NCBI RefSeq assembly: GCF_030159855.1
Contig: NZ_BSNG01000001.1
Coordinates: 2,604,001 to 2,668,000, forward strand
Length of the DNA stretch: 64,000 bases
Direction: 5' to 3'
Source: Devosia yakushimensis
GTDB taxonomy: Bacteria > Pseudomonadota > Alphaproteobacteria > Rhizobiales > Devosiaceae
Part shown: positions 18,126-26,323 of the stretch, in pieces
Position numbering within the stretch: the stretch's first letter is position 1
Layout: the number at the start of each line of letters is the position of its first letter
Made by a program: the position numbers and the translations under genes
The notes under the pieces: model-generated
What the model saw: the letters and a program-made list of their open reading frames with translations, nothing else
Database searches by the model: none
What the model was told of the DNA's origin: nothing

Positions 18126-18997
18126 GCGAGGCCCCTAAAGGCATCGTCGCCACCAATCTCGTCCGGGCCTATTCCTCGGGCCGCCGCCTCTGCGGCAAGG
18201 CGGATGCATTCCGTGCCGTCGATGGCGTCAGCCTGACCATTGCCCCGGGCGAGACACTCGGCATTGTCGGGGAAAGCGGCAGCGGCAAGTCCACGCTCGG
18301 TCGCATGATCGCAGGCATCGAGACGCCCACAAGCGGCGCGGTGACCTTCTGGGATGAACACTATGCCGGGGTCGGCACACCCCAGTGGCGCCGCCAGCGC
18401 CGCCATGTGCAAGTCGTGTTCCAAAACCCAGCGGCCGTGGTTGATCCGCGTTGGTCCATCCATGCTCAGGTACGCGAGGCCCTGACCACCCACGAACAGC
18501 TTGCGCCCTCAGAAGCCGACGATCGCACCCAGGCCATGCTGGCCATGGTGGGGTTAGGCACGATGGGCAAACGCTTGCCGCACCAGCTTTCAGGCGGTCA
18601 GTTGCAACGCGCCGTCATCGCGCGCGCACTCGTGCTCAATCCGCGTCTGGTCGTGTGCGATGAAGCGGTGAGCGCGCTCGATGTCTCGGTGCAGGCCCAG
18701 ATCATCAACATGCTGCTGGAACTGCGCGAGAAGCTCAATCTCTCGCTGATGTTCATCTCGCACGACCTCTCGGTCGTCCGGCATATCAGCCATCGTGTGG
18801 GCGTAATGCATGCCGGGAAACTGCTCGAAATTGGCGACAGCACAACGCTTTTCGACAATCCCCGGCACGACTATACCCGCCGTCTCCTCGCCGCCATTCC
18901 GGCCGACAGTCCGCGCCAGCGTCGCCAGCGCGACATGAAGGCCTTTGGCGGCCGCGGCGCCGCCGCAGCTCAACCCGAACACCCGGTCCAGTCATGA
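18122..18997 (+). CDS. ABC transporter ATP-binding protein (OppF type, short)
   Basis: The protein is 291 residues with Walker A GESGSGKST, signature LSGGQLQRAV and Walker B LVVCDEAVSALD (Ala-Val in place of the usual Pro-Thr/Val). It ends with a low-complexity AAAAQPEHPVQS tail and lacks the C-terminal cysteine motif (CxFxPRCP) present in the other Opp ATPases of this window. Start is at 18122 by ATGA coupling; an upstream in-frame ATG at 18017 would overlap the previous gene too far. It is followed by the GDPD gene with a 4-bp overlap. Confidence 0.9.
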   Translation: MSEAPKGIVATNLVRAYSSGRRLCGKADAFRAVDGVSLTIAPGETLGIVGESGSGKSTLGRMIAGIETPTSGAVTFWDEHYAGVGTPQWRRQRRHVQVVFQNPAAVVDPRWSIHAQVREALTTHEQLAPSEADDRTQAMLAMVGLGTMGKRLPHQLSGGQLQRAVIARALVLNPRLVVCDEAVSALDVSVQAQIINMLLELREKLNLSLMFISHDLSVVRHISHRVGVMHAGKLLEIGDSTTLFDNPRHDYTRRLLAAIPADSPRQRRQRDMKAFGGRGAAAAQPEHPVQS

Positions 18998-19716
18998 AGA
19001 TCATCGCTCATCGCGGCGACAGCGCCAGCTTCCCCGAAAACACACCCGAAGGCTGGTCGGCCGCCTACACCAATGGTGCCTTTGCCATCGAGGCCGATGT
19101 GCGGCTGTCGCGGGACGGCTTCTGCATCTGCGCTCATGATCCCGATCTGAAGCGCCTGTTCGGTCGTCCCGAGCGCCCCGAGGATCTGATGCTAAACGAA
19201 CTGCTCGACCTCCGGAACGAAGCGGGCAATCGCATCGTCATGCTGGCGAAAGTGCTCCAGCATGCCGAAGCCAATCAGCATGTGCTGCTCGACATAAAGG
19301 ATGAGACGCCACCCGCGCTGGAAGCCATCTGGGAAGCCATCGTCGAGACCGTTCCGGCCTCCCAGCGTCCTCTTGTGATCGCCGGCTGCCATACGCTCGA
19401 TGCTGTCCACTTCTTCGCGGCAAAAGGGCAAGTTGGCATATTGGGCTTCATTCCCGCGCCCGACGAGGCCGAGGCATTTTTCGGTGCCGGCTCCGGCATC
19501 ATCCGTCTCTGGGAACGCGATGTCACCTCCGACCGCGTTGCCATGCTCCATGCTCTGGGCGCCGAGGTCTGGGTCACCGCGGGCGGCCGCGGCACGACCT
19601 ATGGAGGCGGCGACACCTCGCGGCAAAATCTTGAAGCATTTGTGAAATCCGGCGTGAATGGCGTCCTCGTCAATGACGTGGCCATGACCAGGATCGCCCT
19701 GGAGAACCTGCTATGA
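18994..19716 (+). CDS. Glycerophosphodiester phosphodiesterase (cytosolic, UgpQ-like)
   Basis: The protein is 240 residues and fits the short GDPD family. The catalytic set is complete: HRG at 6-8, the ENT segment with Glu16, EADVRLS (Glu34, Asp36) and HDPD (His49). There is no signal peptide, so glycerophosphodiesters must be imported before cleavage to sn-glycerol-3-phosphate and an alcohol. It sits between the ATPase and phosphodiesterase genes with ATGA overlaps on both sides, strong evidence that transport and hydrolysis are one process. Confidence 0.93.
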   Translation: MKIIAHRGDSASFPENTPEGWSAAYTNGAFAIEADVRLSRDGFCICAHDPDLKRLFGRPERPEDLMLNELLDLRNEAGNRIVMLAKVLQHAEANQHVLLDIKDETPPALEAIWEAIVETVPASQRPLVIAGCHTLDAVHFFAAKGQVGILGFIPAPDEAEAFFGAGSGIIRLWERDVTSDRVAMLHALGAEVWVTAGGRGTTYGGGDTSRQNLEAFVKSGVNGVLVNDVAMTRIALENLL

Positions 19717-21149
19717 CCACCGGCTCGACCCTTCTTCTGACCTTTGACGGGCTGCGCCGTGACCGCGTCAGCGCCGAGCTTATGCCCAACCTCTTCCGTT
19801 TCATGGCCGAGGGCTGCAATTTTCTCAATTCGCGCTCGATCTTTCCGAGCGAGACGCGGGTGGCCGTGACCTCCACCATGACCGGTTCCCCACCCGGCGC
19901 CCATGGCGTCGTCGCCAATCAGTTCATCCATGCCGTTCGCCCGAACGAGCTCTTCCGCACTTCGGAATGGGAAGACCTGGAACTGGCCGCCCAAGCCGGC
20001 CAATTGCTCGATTGTCAGACCATGGGCGAGCGCATGGCCAGGGCTGGCCGCACCATGGCCGTGGTCAGCACCGCCACCAGAGGCGCCTCGCGCATGATGA
20101 ATTCCAGCGCCCATGTTCTTGGTCAGCCGGTCTTTTCCGTTCATGGAATGCCGGTCTCGACGCCGGATGTGCATGAGGCGGTGGTGGCGCAGCTTGGCGA
20201 GATTCCGCCGGCGGATGCGCCCAATAGTGCTCGCGTCACCTATGCGACAACGGCACTGATGGATGTGATCTATCCCCGCCACAAGCCGGATTTCTGCATT
20301 TTCTGGATGAACGAGCCTGATACCAGCTCGCACAAGTTCGGCGTGCTCGGCGTAGAAACCGAGTTGGCCCAGCGCATGGCGGACGAGAATTTCGGCCGAA
20401 TCATGGCCTGGTGGCATGCTGGCAATGGTCCGGAAAATATCGTCGTCATGTCCGATCATGGCCAGATCACCGGCCATGCCCAGCTTGAAACGCTTGACAT
20501 CATTCCGGCCGAATTCGGCCGTGCCTCGATCGGCTCATTCAGCGGCATCTACCTCGATGACGCCTCCAACGCCCGCAAGGCCGAGGTCGTCGACTGGCTG
20601 GTGCAGCAGGATTTCTGTGGTCTTGTCTTTGCCTCGGATGCTGAAGGCGAGGCCATTCCTGGCGCCTTACCTTGGTCATCGGTGCGCAATGACCATGCCC
20701 GTGGTGCCGATGTCGGCTTCACCCTGAGCGCCACCAATTGCAACGACACCTGGGGCCCCGATGTCGATGGCTGCATCTTTGCAGCCTGGATCACCCCTGG
20801 CGGCGGCATGCATGGCGGGCTCAATCGTGGCGAGCTCTCAACCGTCCTTGCCGCGCAGGGCCCCGCCTATCGTAGGGCATTCCAGTCGGACGTGCCCTGC
20901 TGGTTGCCCGACATTATCCCAACCGTCCTGACCACGATGGGCCTCACGACCGAGGGCAGTGAAGGCCGCCCCCTGGTCGAGGCGCTTGTCGGCGACGATC
21001 CCCGCTTCGGCAGAATGCCGGCCGTCGAAACCCGCACGCTCAGCGCCGAACGGCACGGGCATGAGCAGTATCTGCGCCAATGGGTCATCGAAGGCAAAAC
21101 CATCGTCGATTACGGCTGGACCGAAGGTACCGGAGCCTGGGGCAAGTGA
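19713..21149 (+). CDS. Alkaline-phosphatase-superfamily phosphodiesterase (NPP-like)
   Basis: The protein is 478 residues. Metal and nucleophile motifs of nucleotide pyrophosphatase/phosphodiesterases are visible: TFDGLRRD (Asp12), FPSETR with a probable Thr48 nucleophile, TGSPPGAHG, NEPDTSSHKFG and SDHGQITGH. There is no signal peptide, so it is probably cytosolic. It should hydrolyse a phosphodiester or phosphomonoester; the Pho-box operon context suggests a second route for imported phosphodiesters, or a different head group from the GDPD. The gene is coupled by ATGA upstream and GTGA downstream. Confidence 0.87.
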   Translation: MTTGSTLLLTFDGLRRDRVSAELMPNLFRFMAEGCNFLNSRSIFPSETRVAVTSTMTGSPPGAHGVVANQFIHAVRPNELFRTSEWEDLELAAQAGQLLDCQTMGERMARAGRTMAVVSTATRGASRMMNSSAHVLGQPVFSVHGMPVSTPDVHEAVVAQLGEIPPADAPNSARVTYATTALMDVIYPRHKPDFCIFWMNEPDTSSHKFGVLGVETELAQRMADENFGRIMAWWHAGNGPENIVVMSDHGQITGHAQLETLDIIPAEFGRASIGSFSGIYLDDASNARKAEVVDWLVQQDFCGLVFASDAEGEAIPGALPWSSVRNDHARGADVGFTLSATNCNDTWGPDVDGCIFAAWITPGGGMHGGLNRGELSTVLAAQGPAYRRAFQSDVPCWLPDIIPTVLTTMGLTTEGSEGRPLVEALVGDDPRFGRMPAVETRTLSAERHGHEQYLRQWVIEGKTIVDYGWTEGTGAWGK

Positions 21150-22084
21150 ACCCGCAATTCGTCCTCACAAAGCTCTTTCGCGGTGCGATGACGCTGCTCC
21201 TGGCAGTGACCTTCGTCTTCATCGTTCTGAGGGCCTCTGGCGATCCGGCGCAAATGATGCTTTCGGATGAAGCCTCGCCCGAAGCCCTTGCCGCCTTCCG
21301 CAGACGCTGGGGGCTCGATGGTTCCTATCTCGAGCAATATGTCACCTATCTCTCGGCCATTATTCAGGGCGATTTCGGCGATAGTTTTCGCGATGGGCGG
21401 CCTGCTCTGCAGGTGGTGATGGAGCGCGTTCCAGTGACGCTGCAGCTTGGCATTGCCGCCCTCCTGATCACCCTGCTGATCGGCATTCCCGTCGGCATAA
21501 TGGCCGCACTCCATCGCGGCCAATGGGCCGACCATGCCGCCATGTCCTTCACAATTTTCGGCCAGAGCGTGCCGAACTTCTTTCTCGGCATCATCCTTAT
21601 TCTCGTCTTCTCCATGACGCTGCGCTGGCTGCCAAGCTCCGGCACCGGCAGCTTCTGGCACCTGATCATGCCGGCTCTGACCCTGGCTACCGCAACAGCG
21701 GCAACCGTCGCCCGCTTCACCCGCTCTTCGATGCTCGACGTCTTGCACCAGCAGTTCATGCGCACGGCAAAGGCCAAGGGTATTCCACATGATCGACGCG
21801 TGTTGCGTCACGCCCTGCCCAATGCCGCCATCCCGATTGTCACCGTCGTCGGCATGCGCATTGGCGGCCTGATCGGCGGCGCTGTCACCATCGAAACAGT
21901 CTTTGCCTGGCCGGGCGTCGGCATGCTGTTCGTCAATTCGGTCAATCAACGCGATCTCGCTGTTGTCCAGGCTGTGGTGCTGCTGATTGCCCTCACCATG
22001 GTCGTGGTCAATCTGATCGTCGATCTCACCTATGGCTGGCTCGACCCGCGCATCGAGGTGCACAACAAGAAAGCCACGGCATGA
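21146..22084 (+). CDS. ABC transporter permease (DppB/OppB type)
   Basis: The protein is 312 residues with about six membrane helices. It shows the RASGDPAQMMLSDEAS segment, the cytoplasmic VLHQQFMRTAKAKG loop and the C-terminal GWLDPRIE typical of DppB. The start is GTG 21146, overlapping the phosphodiesterase stop (GTGA); an upstream in-frame ATG at 21080 lies inside the previous gene and is less likely. It is part of the Pho-box operon transporter. Confidence 0.9.
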   Translation: MNPQFVLTKLFRGAMTLLLAVTFVFIVLRASGDPAQMMLSDEASPEALAAFRRRWGLDGSYLEQYVTYLSAIIQGDFGDSFRDGRPALQVVMERVPVTLQLGIAALLITLLIGIPVGIMAALHRGQWADHAAMSFTIFGQSVPNFFLGIILILVFSMTLRWLPSSGTGSFWHLIMPALTLATATAATVARFTRSSMLDVLHQQFMRTAKAKGIPHDRRVLRHALPNAAIPIVTVVGMRIGGLIGGAVTIETVFAWPGVGMLFVNSVNQRDLAVVQAVVLLIALTMVVVNLIVDLTYGWLDPRIEVHNKKATA

Positions 22085-22986
22085 GCAGCGTCGATCTTCC
22101 CGCGCACGAACCGGCGCTGCGCCGCCATAGCTGGCTGACCCGCATCTGGAAATCGCGTCCGCCCCTGGTCATCGGCCTTTGCCTCACTTGGCTTGCCGTG
22201 GTCGTCATAGCGGCGCTTTTTGCCGAGTATCTGGCCCCATTTGGTTTCGCCGAGCAGAGCCTGCTCAAGCGTCTCAAGCCACCGTCTTTGGCGGGTGGTC
22301 CGGTCGAAAACCTGTTCGGTACAGACGATCTGGGCCGCGATGTCTTCAGCCGCGTCATCTATGCCATGCGCACCAGTATTCTGATCGCCATCATGGCGAC
22401 GGTGATCGGGGCGACCATCGGGACGGCGCTCGGCATTATTGCCGCCCATTTTCGCGGCTGGGTCGATGACATCATCATGATGATGGTGGACTTTCAGGCC
22501 TCGGTGCCCTTTTTGATCGTCGCCCTCGCCGTGCTGGCCTTCTTCGGCAATAATTTCGTACTGCTGATCGTTCTGATCGGCCTTTTCGGCTGGGATGGCT
22601 ATGCCCGCATCGCCCGCGGACTGGTGCTCTCAACCAATGGCCAGGGCTATGCCTTCGCCATAACGACGCTGGGCGTGCACCCGGCCAAGGTCTATATCCG
22701 CCATGTCCTGCCCAATATGCTGGGCGTCATCATGGTGCAGATTACCCTCAACTTCCCCGAAATCATCCTGCTCGAAACCTCGCTCTCCTTCCTCGGGCTC
22801 GGTGTCCAGCCGCCTGGAACCAGCCTTGGGCTGATGCTGGGCGAGGGCCGGAACTACTTGACCATCGCCTGGTGGATGGGCATTCCGGCAGGCGTAGTGA
22901 TTTTCCTCACCACGCTTGCCATCAGCCTGGTCGGCGATTGGCTGCGCGACATGCTCGATCCCAATCTCGGAGCCAAGGGCGAATGA
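22081..22986 (+). CDS. ABC transporter permease (DppC/OppC type)
   Basis: The protein is 301 residues. The first helix is near residues 30-50. GTDDLGRDVFSRVIYA and LETSLSFLGLGVQPPG are DppC hallmarks. It is coupled to the DppB-type gene by ATGA and to the HAD phosphatase gene by ATGA. With 15511-18997 and 21146-22084 it completes a five-component importer whose genes are split by two hydrolase genes. Confidence 0.92.
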   Translation: MSSVDLPAHEPALRRHSWLTRIWKSRPPLVIGLCLTWLAVVVIAALFAEYLAPFGFAEQSLLKRLKPPSLAGGPVENLFGTDDLGRDVFSRVIYAMRTSILIAIMATVIGATIGTALGIIAAHFRGWVDDIIMMMVDFQASVPFLIVALAVLAFFGNNFVLLIVLIGLFGWDGYARIARGLVLSTNGQGYAFAITTLGVHPAKVYIRHVLPNMLGVIMVQITLNFPEIILLETSLSFLGLGVQPPGTSLGLMLGEGRNYLTIAWWMGIPAGVVIFLTTLAISLVGDWLRDMLDPNLGAKGE

Positions 22987-23762
22987 CTATCACGACACAC
23001 CGCCTTGCTTCGATCGACGAGATCGGTTTTTCGGCAGTGCTCTCCGACCTCGATGGCGTAGTCTATCGCGGCGAGGAGGCGGTGCCAGGCGCTGTCGACC
23101 GGTTCAATCGCTGGCAGGCCTCGGGCATTCCCTATTGCTTTGTCACCAATAATGCCGAGAAGAGCGCGCCCGCCTTTGCCGAAAAGATCCGGCGGTTGGG
23201 CATTGCCTGCGCCGATGATCAGGTGGTGACATCGGGCGATGTGACGCTGGATTTCGCGCGAGACAAGTATGAGCCGGGCAGCGGCCTCTATGTCATTGGG
23301 ACGGATGCATTCAAGATGCGGGTAAGCGAATGTGGCTTCACCCTGGTCGAAAAGGACGCTGCCGCCGTTCTCGTCGCTCTGGACCGCAGTTTTGACTATG
23401 CGATGATGAAGGCCGCCCTGCGCAATATTCTCGACGGCGCCGACCTGATCGGCACCAATCCCGACCTGATCCGCCCGGTCGCGGATGGCTACGAGCCGGG
23501 TGCTGGCGCCCTGACCCAATCCATCGCCGCCGCCTCGGGCGCCCACCCCATTTTCATGGGTAAGCCGAACCCGGCCATCATCCGCGCCGCCCTCTCTCGA
23601 ATGGATGTCCGCGCGGCCGACGTCATCATGATCGGCGACAAACTCGATACCGACATCCTGGCCGGCCAGCGCGCCGGCGTGACATCGATTTTCATAGAAA
23701 CGGGCGTTCCGCGGGACACGCAAAGTATCGTGACACCGGAATTTATTCTGGCCAGCCTCTGA
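22983..23762 (+). CDS. HAD-IIA family phosphatase (NagD-like)
   Basis: The protein is 259 residues. HAD motif I is SDLDGVVYRG (Asp22, Asp24), motif II FVTNN, motif III Lys in FMGKPNP, and motif IV GDKLDTD. The cap is the IIA type. NagD-like enzymes remove phosphate from small phosphomonoesters, glycerol phosphates among them in some members. As the last gene of the Pho-box operon it could release inorganic phosphate from the monoester made by the GDPD or the phosphodiesterase. ATG 22983 is chosen for the ATGA overlap; a longer upstream frame would overlap the permease. Confidence 0.9.
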   Translation: MTITTHRLASIDEIGFSAVLSDLDGVVYRGEEAVPGAVDRFNRWQASGIPYCFVTNNAEKSAPAFAEKIRRLGIACADDQVVTSGDVTLDFARDKYEPGSGLYVIGTDAFKMRVSECGFTLVEKDAAAVLVALDRSFDYAMMKAALRNILDGADLIGTNPDLIRPVADGYEPGAGALTQSIAAASGAHPIFMGKPNPAIIRAALSRMDVRAADVIMIGDKLDTDILAGQRAGVTSIFIETGVPRDTQSIVTPEFILASL

Positions 23763-23773
23763 TCTGCGACAGA

Positions 23774-23788
23774 CAGACGGTCCGTCTG
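23774..23788. repeat. Palindrome CAGACGG-T-CCGTCTG between convergent genes
   Basis: It has 7-bp arms with a 1-nt centre, 12 bp after the HAD gene stop and 32 bp before the end of the lactonase-like gene on the other strand. It may contribute to transcription termination, but no U tract is present. Confidence 0.35.
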
Positions 23789-23819
23789 CAGACGCCCCCG
23801 CTGGATTACCTGTCGTCCC

Positions 23820-24440
23820 TCAGGGTCGCCACGGCTCGTGCTCGTGGGCGAGCCAGACCAGTTCGGGGTCGAGCGCCCGCACCCTCAATTGGCCTTCGGT
23901 GTGGGGCTCGTCAAGTTCGCCGAACCAAACCGCCACGTCGCCGCCAACGACGATCGGGCGACCGGCAGTCTCGATGACGACTACCTGCATGCCGGCTGTG
24001 TGGCCCGGGGCGGGGACGAGCCGGATCCCCGGAAGCAGCTCGAATTCGCCATCGACCGGCACATACCGAACGCCGGGCGCATCAACCCACTCGCGAATGG
24101 GATACTCGTCCTCGTTGCTATGGGCGTCGTCGAGCTCCCGGCGCTGGACATAGATTGGCTTGTCAGGGAACAGGTGGTTGCCGCCGCAATGGTCGGCATG
24201 CAGGTGCGTGTTGATGATGATGTCGATGCCGGTAAGATCCAAGCCCTGCTTGTTCAGCGGATAAAGTTGGGGATCGAAAGCCGCTACCACCGCCGGGTGC
24301 AGTTCCGTCATGCCGGTGTCGACCAATATGCGCGCATCGGGATGGTCAATGACGTGCACGTAAACCGGCATTAGCTCGCCCTCGACATGCAGGTTGGCAA
24401 CGAGAATTGGCGTAATGGTGATTGAGGCGGGAGCGTTCAT
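23820..24440 (-). CDS. Metallo-beta-lactamase-fold hydrolase (N-acyl homoserine lactonase-like)
   Basis: The protein is 206 residues from ATG 24440, which has GGAG 9 bp upstream; in-frame ATGs at 24449 and 24461 are possible. The metal-binding HLHADHCGG motif, the GHTAGMQ histidine and GGDVAVW aspartate fit the AiiA/AttM lactonase group, which opens acyl-homoserine-lactone or related lactone rings. The C-terminal LAHEHEPW supplies the last histidine. It is convergent with the Pho-box operon. Lactonase activity is inferred; the fold is clear. Confidence 0.85.
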   Translation of the reverse strand: MNAPASITITPILVANLHVEGELMPVYVHVIDHPDARILVDTGMTELHPAVVAAFDPQLYPLNKQGLDLTGIDIIINTHLHADHCGGNHLFPDKPIYVQRRELDDAHSNEDEYPIREWVDAPGVRYVPVDGEFELLPGIRLVPAPGHTAGMQVVVIETAGRPIVVGGDVAVWFGELDEPHTEGQLRVRALDPELVWLAHEHEPWRP

Positions 24441-24535
24441 CTTTTTCATCTCCGTCAGCATTTTATGCGTTTCTGGCGACCTCGCGACGACGCCATGGTC
24501 CGCCGGCCATCACCTTTTACAGTAGCCGTCGCCGG

Positions 24536-24748
24536 CTATTTGCGACGACCTTCGATTGCTTCGATCAGCTCATCTCGACTAATCCCCAGATCACGCAGGC
24601 GATGGTCTGGCGCAAACAACAAGCTGCAGAGCGCGGCCCTTTTAGCGCGCGCGGCTCGACGAGCGGATATCCACCGGGCGACAACGCGGAAGCCATCCGC
24701 AAAAGGGATTTGAACGATACGACCGGCAGCGAAATCAGTGATGGTCAT
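24536..24748 (-). CDS. DUF1127 small protein
   Basis: The protein is 70 residues. The basic middle (ISARRAARAKRAAL) and the C-terminal LRDLGISRDELIEAI match the DUF1127/YjiS-like domain, common and often multicopy in Rhizobiales. Some members bind RNA and affect phosphate or small-RNA metabolism in Agrobacterium and Rhodobacter. The ribosome site CAGGAGAAG precedes ATG 24748. It may form a unit with the lactonase-like gene downstream on the same strand. Confidence 0.8.
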   Translation of the reverse strand: MTITDFAAGRIVQIPFADGFRVVARWISARRAARAKRAALCSLLFAPDHRLRDLGISRDELIEAIEGRRK

Positions 24749-24810
24749 TTGCTTCTCCTGAGATCAGATCGGATAGGAACGTCCTAGCGACAAGGACAAA
24801 GCTATGGCAG

Positions 24811-24835
24811 ACTGGTCAGTAATTTAATGACCAGT
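24811..24835. promoter_or_regulatory. Operator-like inverted repeat ACTGGTCA-N9-TGACCAGT
   Basis: Perfect 8-bp arms flank an A+T-rich 9-bp spacer (24819-24827), ending 15 bp before the MocR gene and about 60 bp before the divergent DUF1127 gene. The position suits autoregulation by the MocR protein or control of both genes. Confidence 0.55.
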
Positions 24836-24849
24836 TCCGGGTAAAATAC

Positions 24850-26271
24850 TTGTCCAGTCGAAAAGCCGAACTGCTCCTGACCGTGGATCGCAGCGGTCCG
24901 GACTCCCTGCAGATGCAGGTCGAACGGCAACTGCGCGAAGCCATCCAACGGGGTATGTTGCGCGCCGGCAGCGAAATACCGTCCACCCGTGATCTTGCGC
25001 GCGATCTCGAAATTTCCCGGCCATTGGTGATGGAGGCCTATGCGCAACTCGCGGCCGAAGGCTATATCGCTCTGCGGCAAGGCGCGGCGCCGCGCGTAGC
25101 CGAATCCGCCGCGCAGGCCCCGGCTAGAGAGCTGCCGCCCGAGACCATTTCAACCGCCACCTTCCGCTACGACTTCCGGCCAGGTAAACCCGACCTCTCG
25201 TCCTTCCCCGCCACGCGCTGGCTCAAAGCGGTCGAGGCGGCCCTCAAGGCGATGGTGCCCGGTGACTTCGGCTACGGGCAGCGCTTCGGTGTACTGCCCC
25301 TGCGTCAGGTCTTGGCGGACTATCTCGGACGGGTGCGCGGCGTCAGCGCCGATCCCCGCCAGATACTCATCACCGGCGGCTTCGAACAGGCCCGCAGTTT
25401 TCTGGCCCGGGCGTTGAGGCGGCGTGGAGTAACGCACCTGGCAGTCGAGGAGCCCGGTTACACCGACCGTGCTGTTTGGCTTGCGGCCGGATTGAAACTT
25501 GTCCCCATTCCCGTGGACGAAAACGGCATGGATATTGCTGCGCTCGCAAGGAGCAAGGCGCAGACCGTGCTACTGACGCCTGCGCATCAGTATCCTACTG
25601 GCGGGGTGATGAGTGGTGCTCGCCGCCTGGCACTCGCGGGCTGGTTGCGGGATAAAGACGCCGTCGCGATCGAGGACGACTACGATGCCGAGTTCCGGTA
25701 CGACCGCTCTCCGGTCGGCGCGCTGCAAGGCCTTGCACCCGATCACGTCATCTATGCCGGCACCGCGAGCAAGACACTGGCCCCGGCGCTGCGTCTGGGC
25801 TGGATGGTAGCGCCACCCGATCTGCTGCTCATGCTTGAAGACGAAGTGCGGCAGATCGACTATGGCCGCGGGCGCATCGACCAGTTTGCGCTCGCCCATT
25901 TCATCCGAACTGGCGACTATGATCGCCACCTGCGCAAAATGCGGGCGCTCTACCGGGATCGGCGCGAGGCGCTCCTTGCCCTCCTCAGCACGGAACTGCC
26001 CGAGGTCGAAATCGGCGGCATCTCGGCCGGCCTGCACGTCACCGCCCGCTTTCCTCGCCTCCTCGACGAAGCCGCCATTATGGAAAGCGCCAACAAGCGT
26101 GACATCGGTGTGAGCTTTATGCGCGAGCACTATATCGGTGCCGTGCCCGACCAGAGCACCTTGCTCCTCAGCTATGCGAACATGCCCGAGTCCGCCCTTC
26201 GCACCGGCCTGCGCGCTCTTGCCATGATTATAGACGATCGCCCCGCTACCCCGCCCTTGGGGCCGCGTTAG
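24850..26271 (+). CDS. MocR/PdxR-type regulator (GntR helix with aminotransferase domain)
   Basis: The protein is 473 residues. The N-terminal winged helix (about 20-85) contains EIPSTRDLARDLEISRPLV. It is followed by a fold-type I aminotransferase domain with ITGGFEQA, EEPGY, IEDDYDAEF and the PLP lysine in AGTASKTLAPALRLGW. MocR proteins use PLP adducts as the regulatory signal. The proposed start is TTG 24850, directly after the inverted repeat; a later GTG cannot be excluded. The regulated genes are unknown; the divergent DUF1127 and lactonase genes are the natural candidates. Confidence 0.88.
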   Translation: MSSRKAELLLTVDRSGPDSLQMQVERQLREAIQRGMLRAGSEIPSTRDLARDLEISRPLVMEAYAQLAAEGYIALRQGAAPRVAESAAQAPARELPPETISTATFRYDFRPGKPDLSSFPATRWLKAVEAALKAMVPGDFGYGQRFGVLPLRQVLADYLGRVRGVSADPRQILITGGFEQARSFLARALRRRGVTHLAVEEPGYTDRAVWLAAGLKLVPIPVDENGMDIAALARSKAQTVLLTPAHQYPTGGVMSGARRLALAGWLRDKDAVAIEDDYDAEFRYDRSPVGALQGLAPDHVIYAGTASKTLAPALRLGWMVAPPDLLLMLEDEVRQIDYGRGRIDQFALAHFIRTGDYDRHLRKMRALYRDRREALLALLSTELPEVEIGGISAGLHVTARFPRLLDEAAIMESANKRDIGVSFMREHYIGAVPDQSTLLLSYANMPESALRTGLRALAMIIDDRPATPPLGPR

Positions 26272-26323
26272 GCACACTGACGTCTGGAATGTGGTCGATC
26301 GCCTCCGATCAGCAATGCGCCCG

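Noticed and set aside
26297..26310. 5-bp inverted repeat between the MocR and RraA-like genes
   Set aside because: The stem is too short and has no U tract; likely chance.
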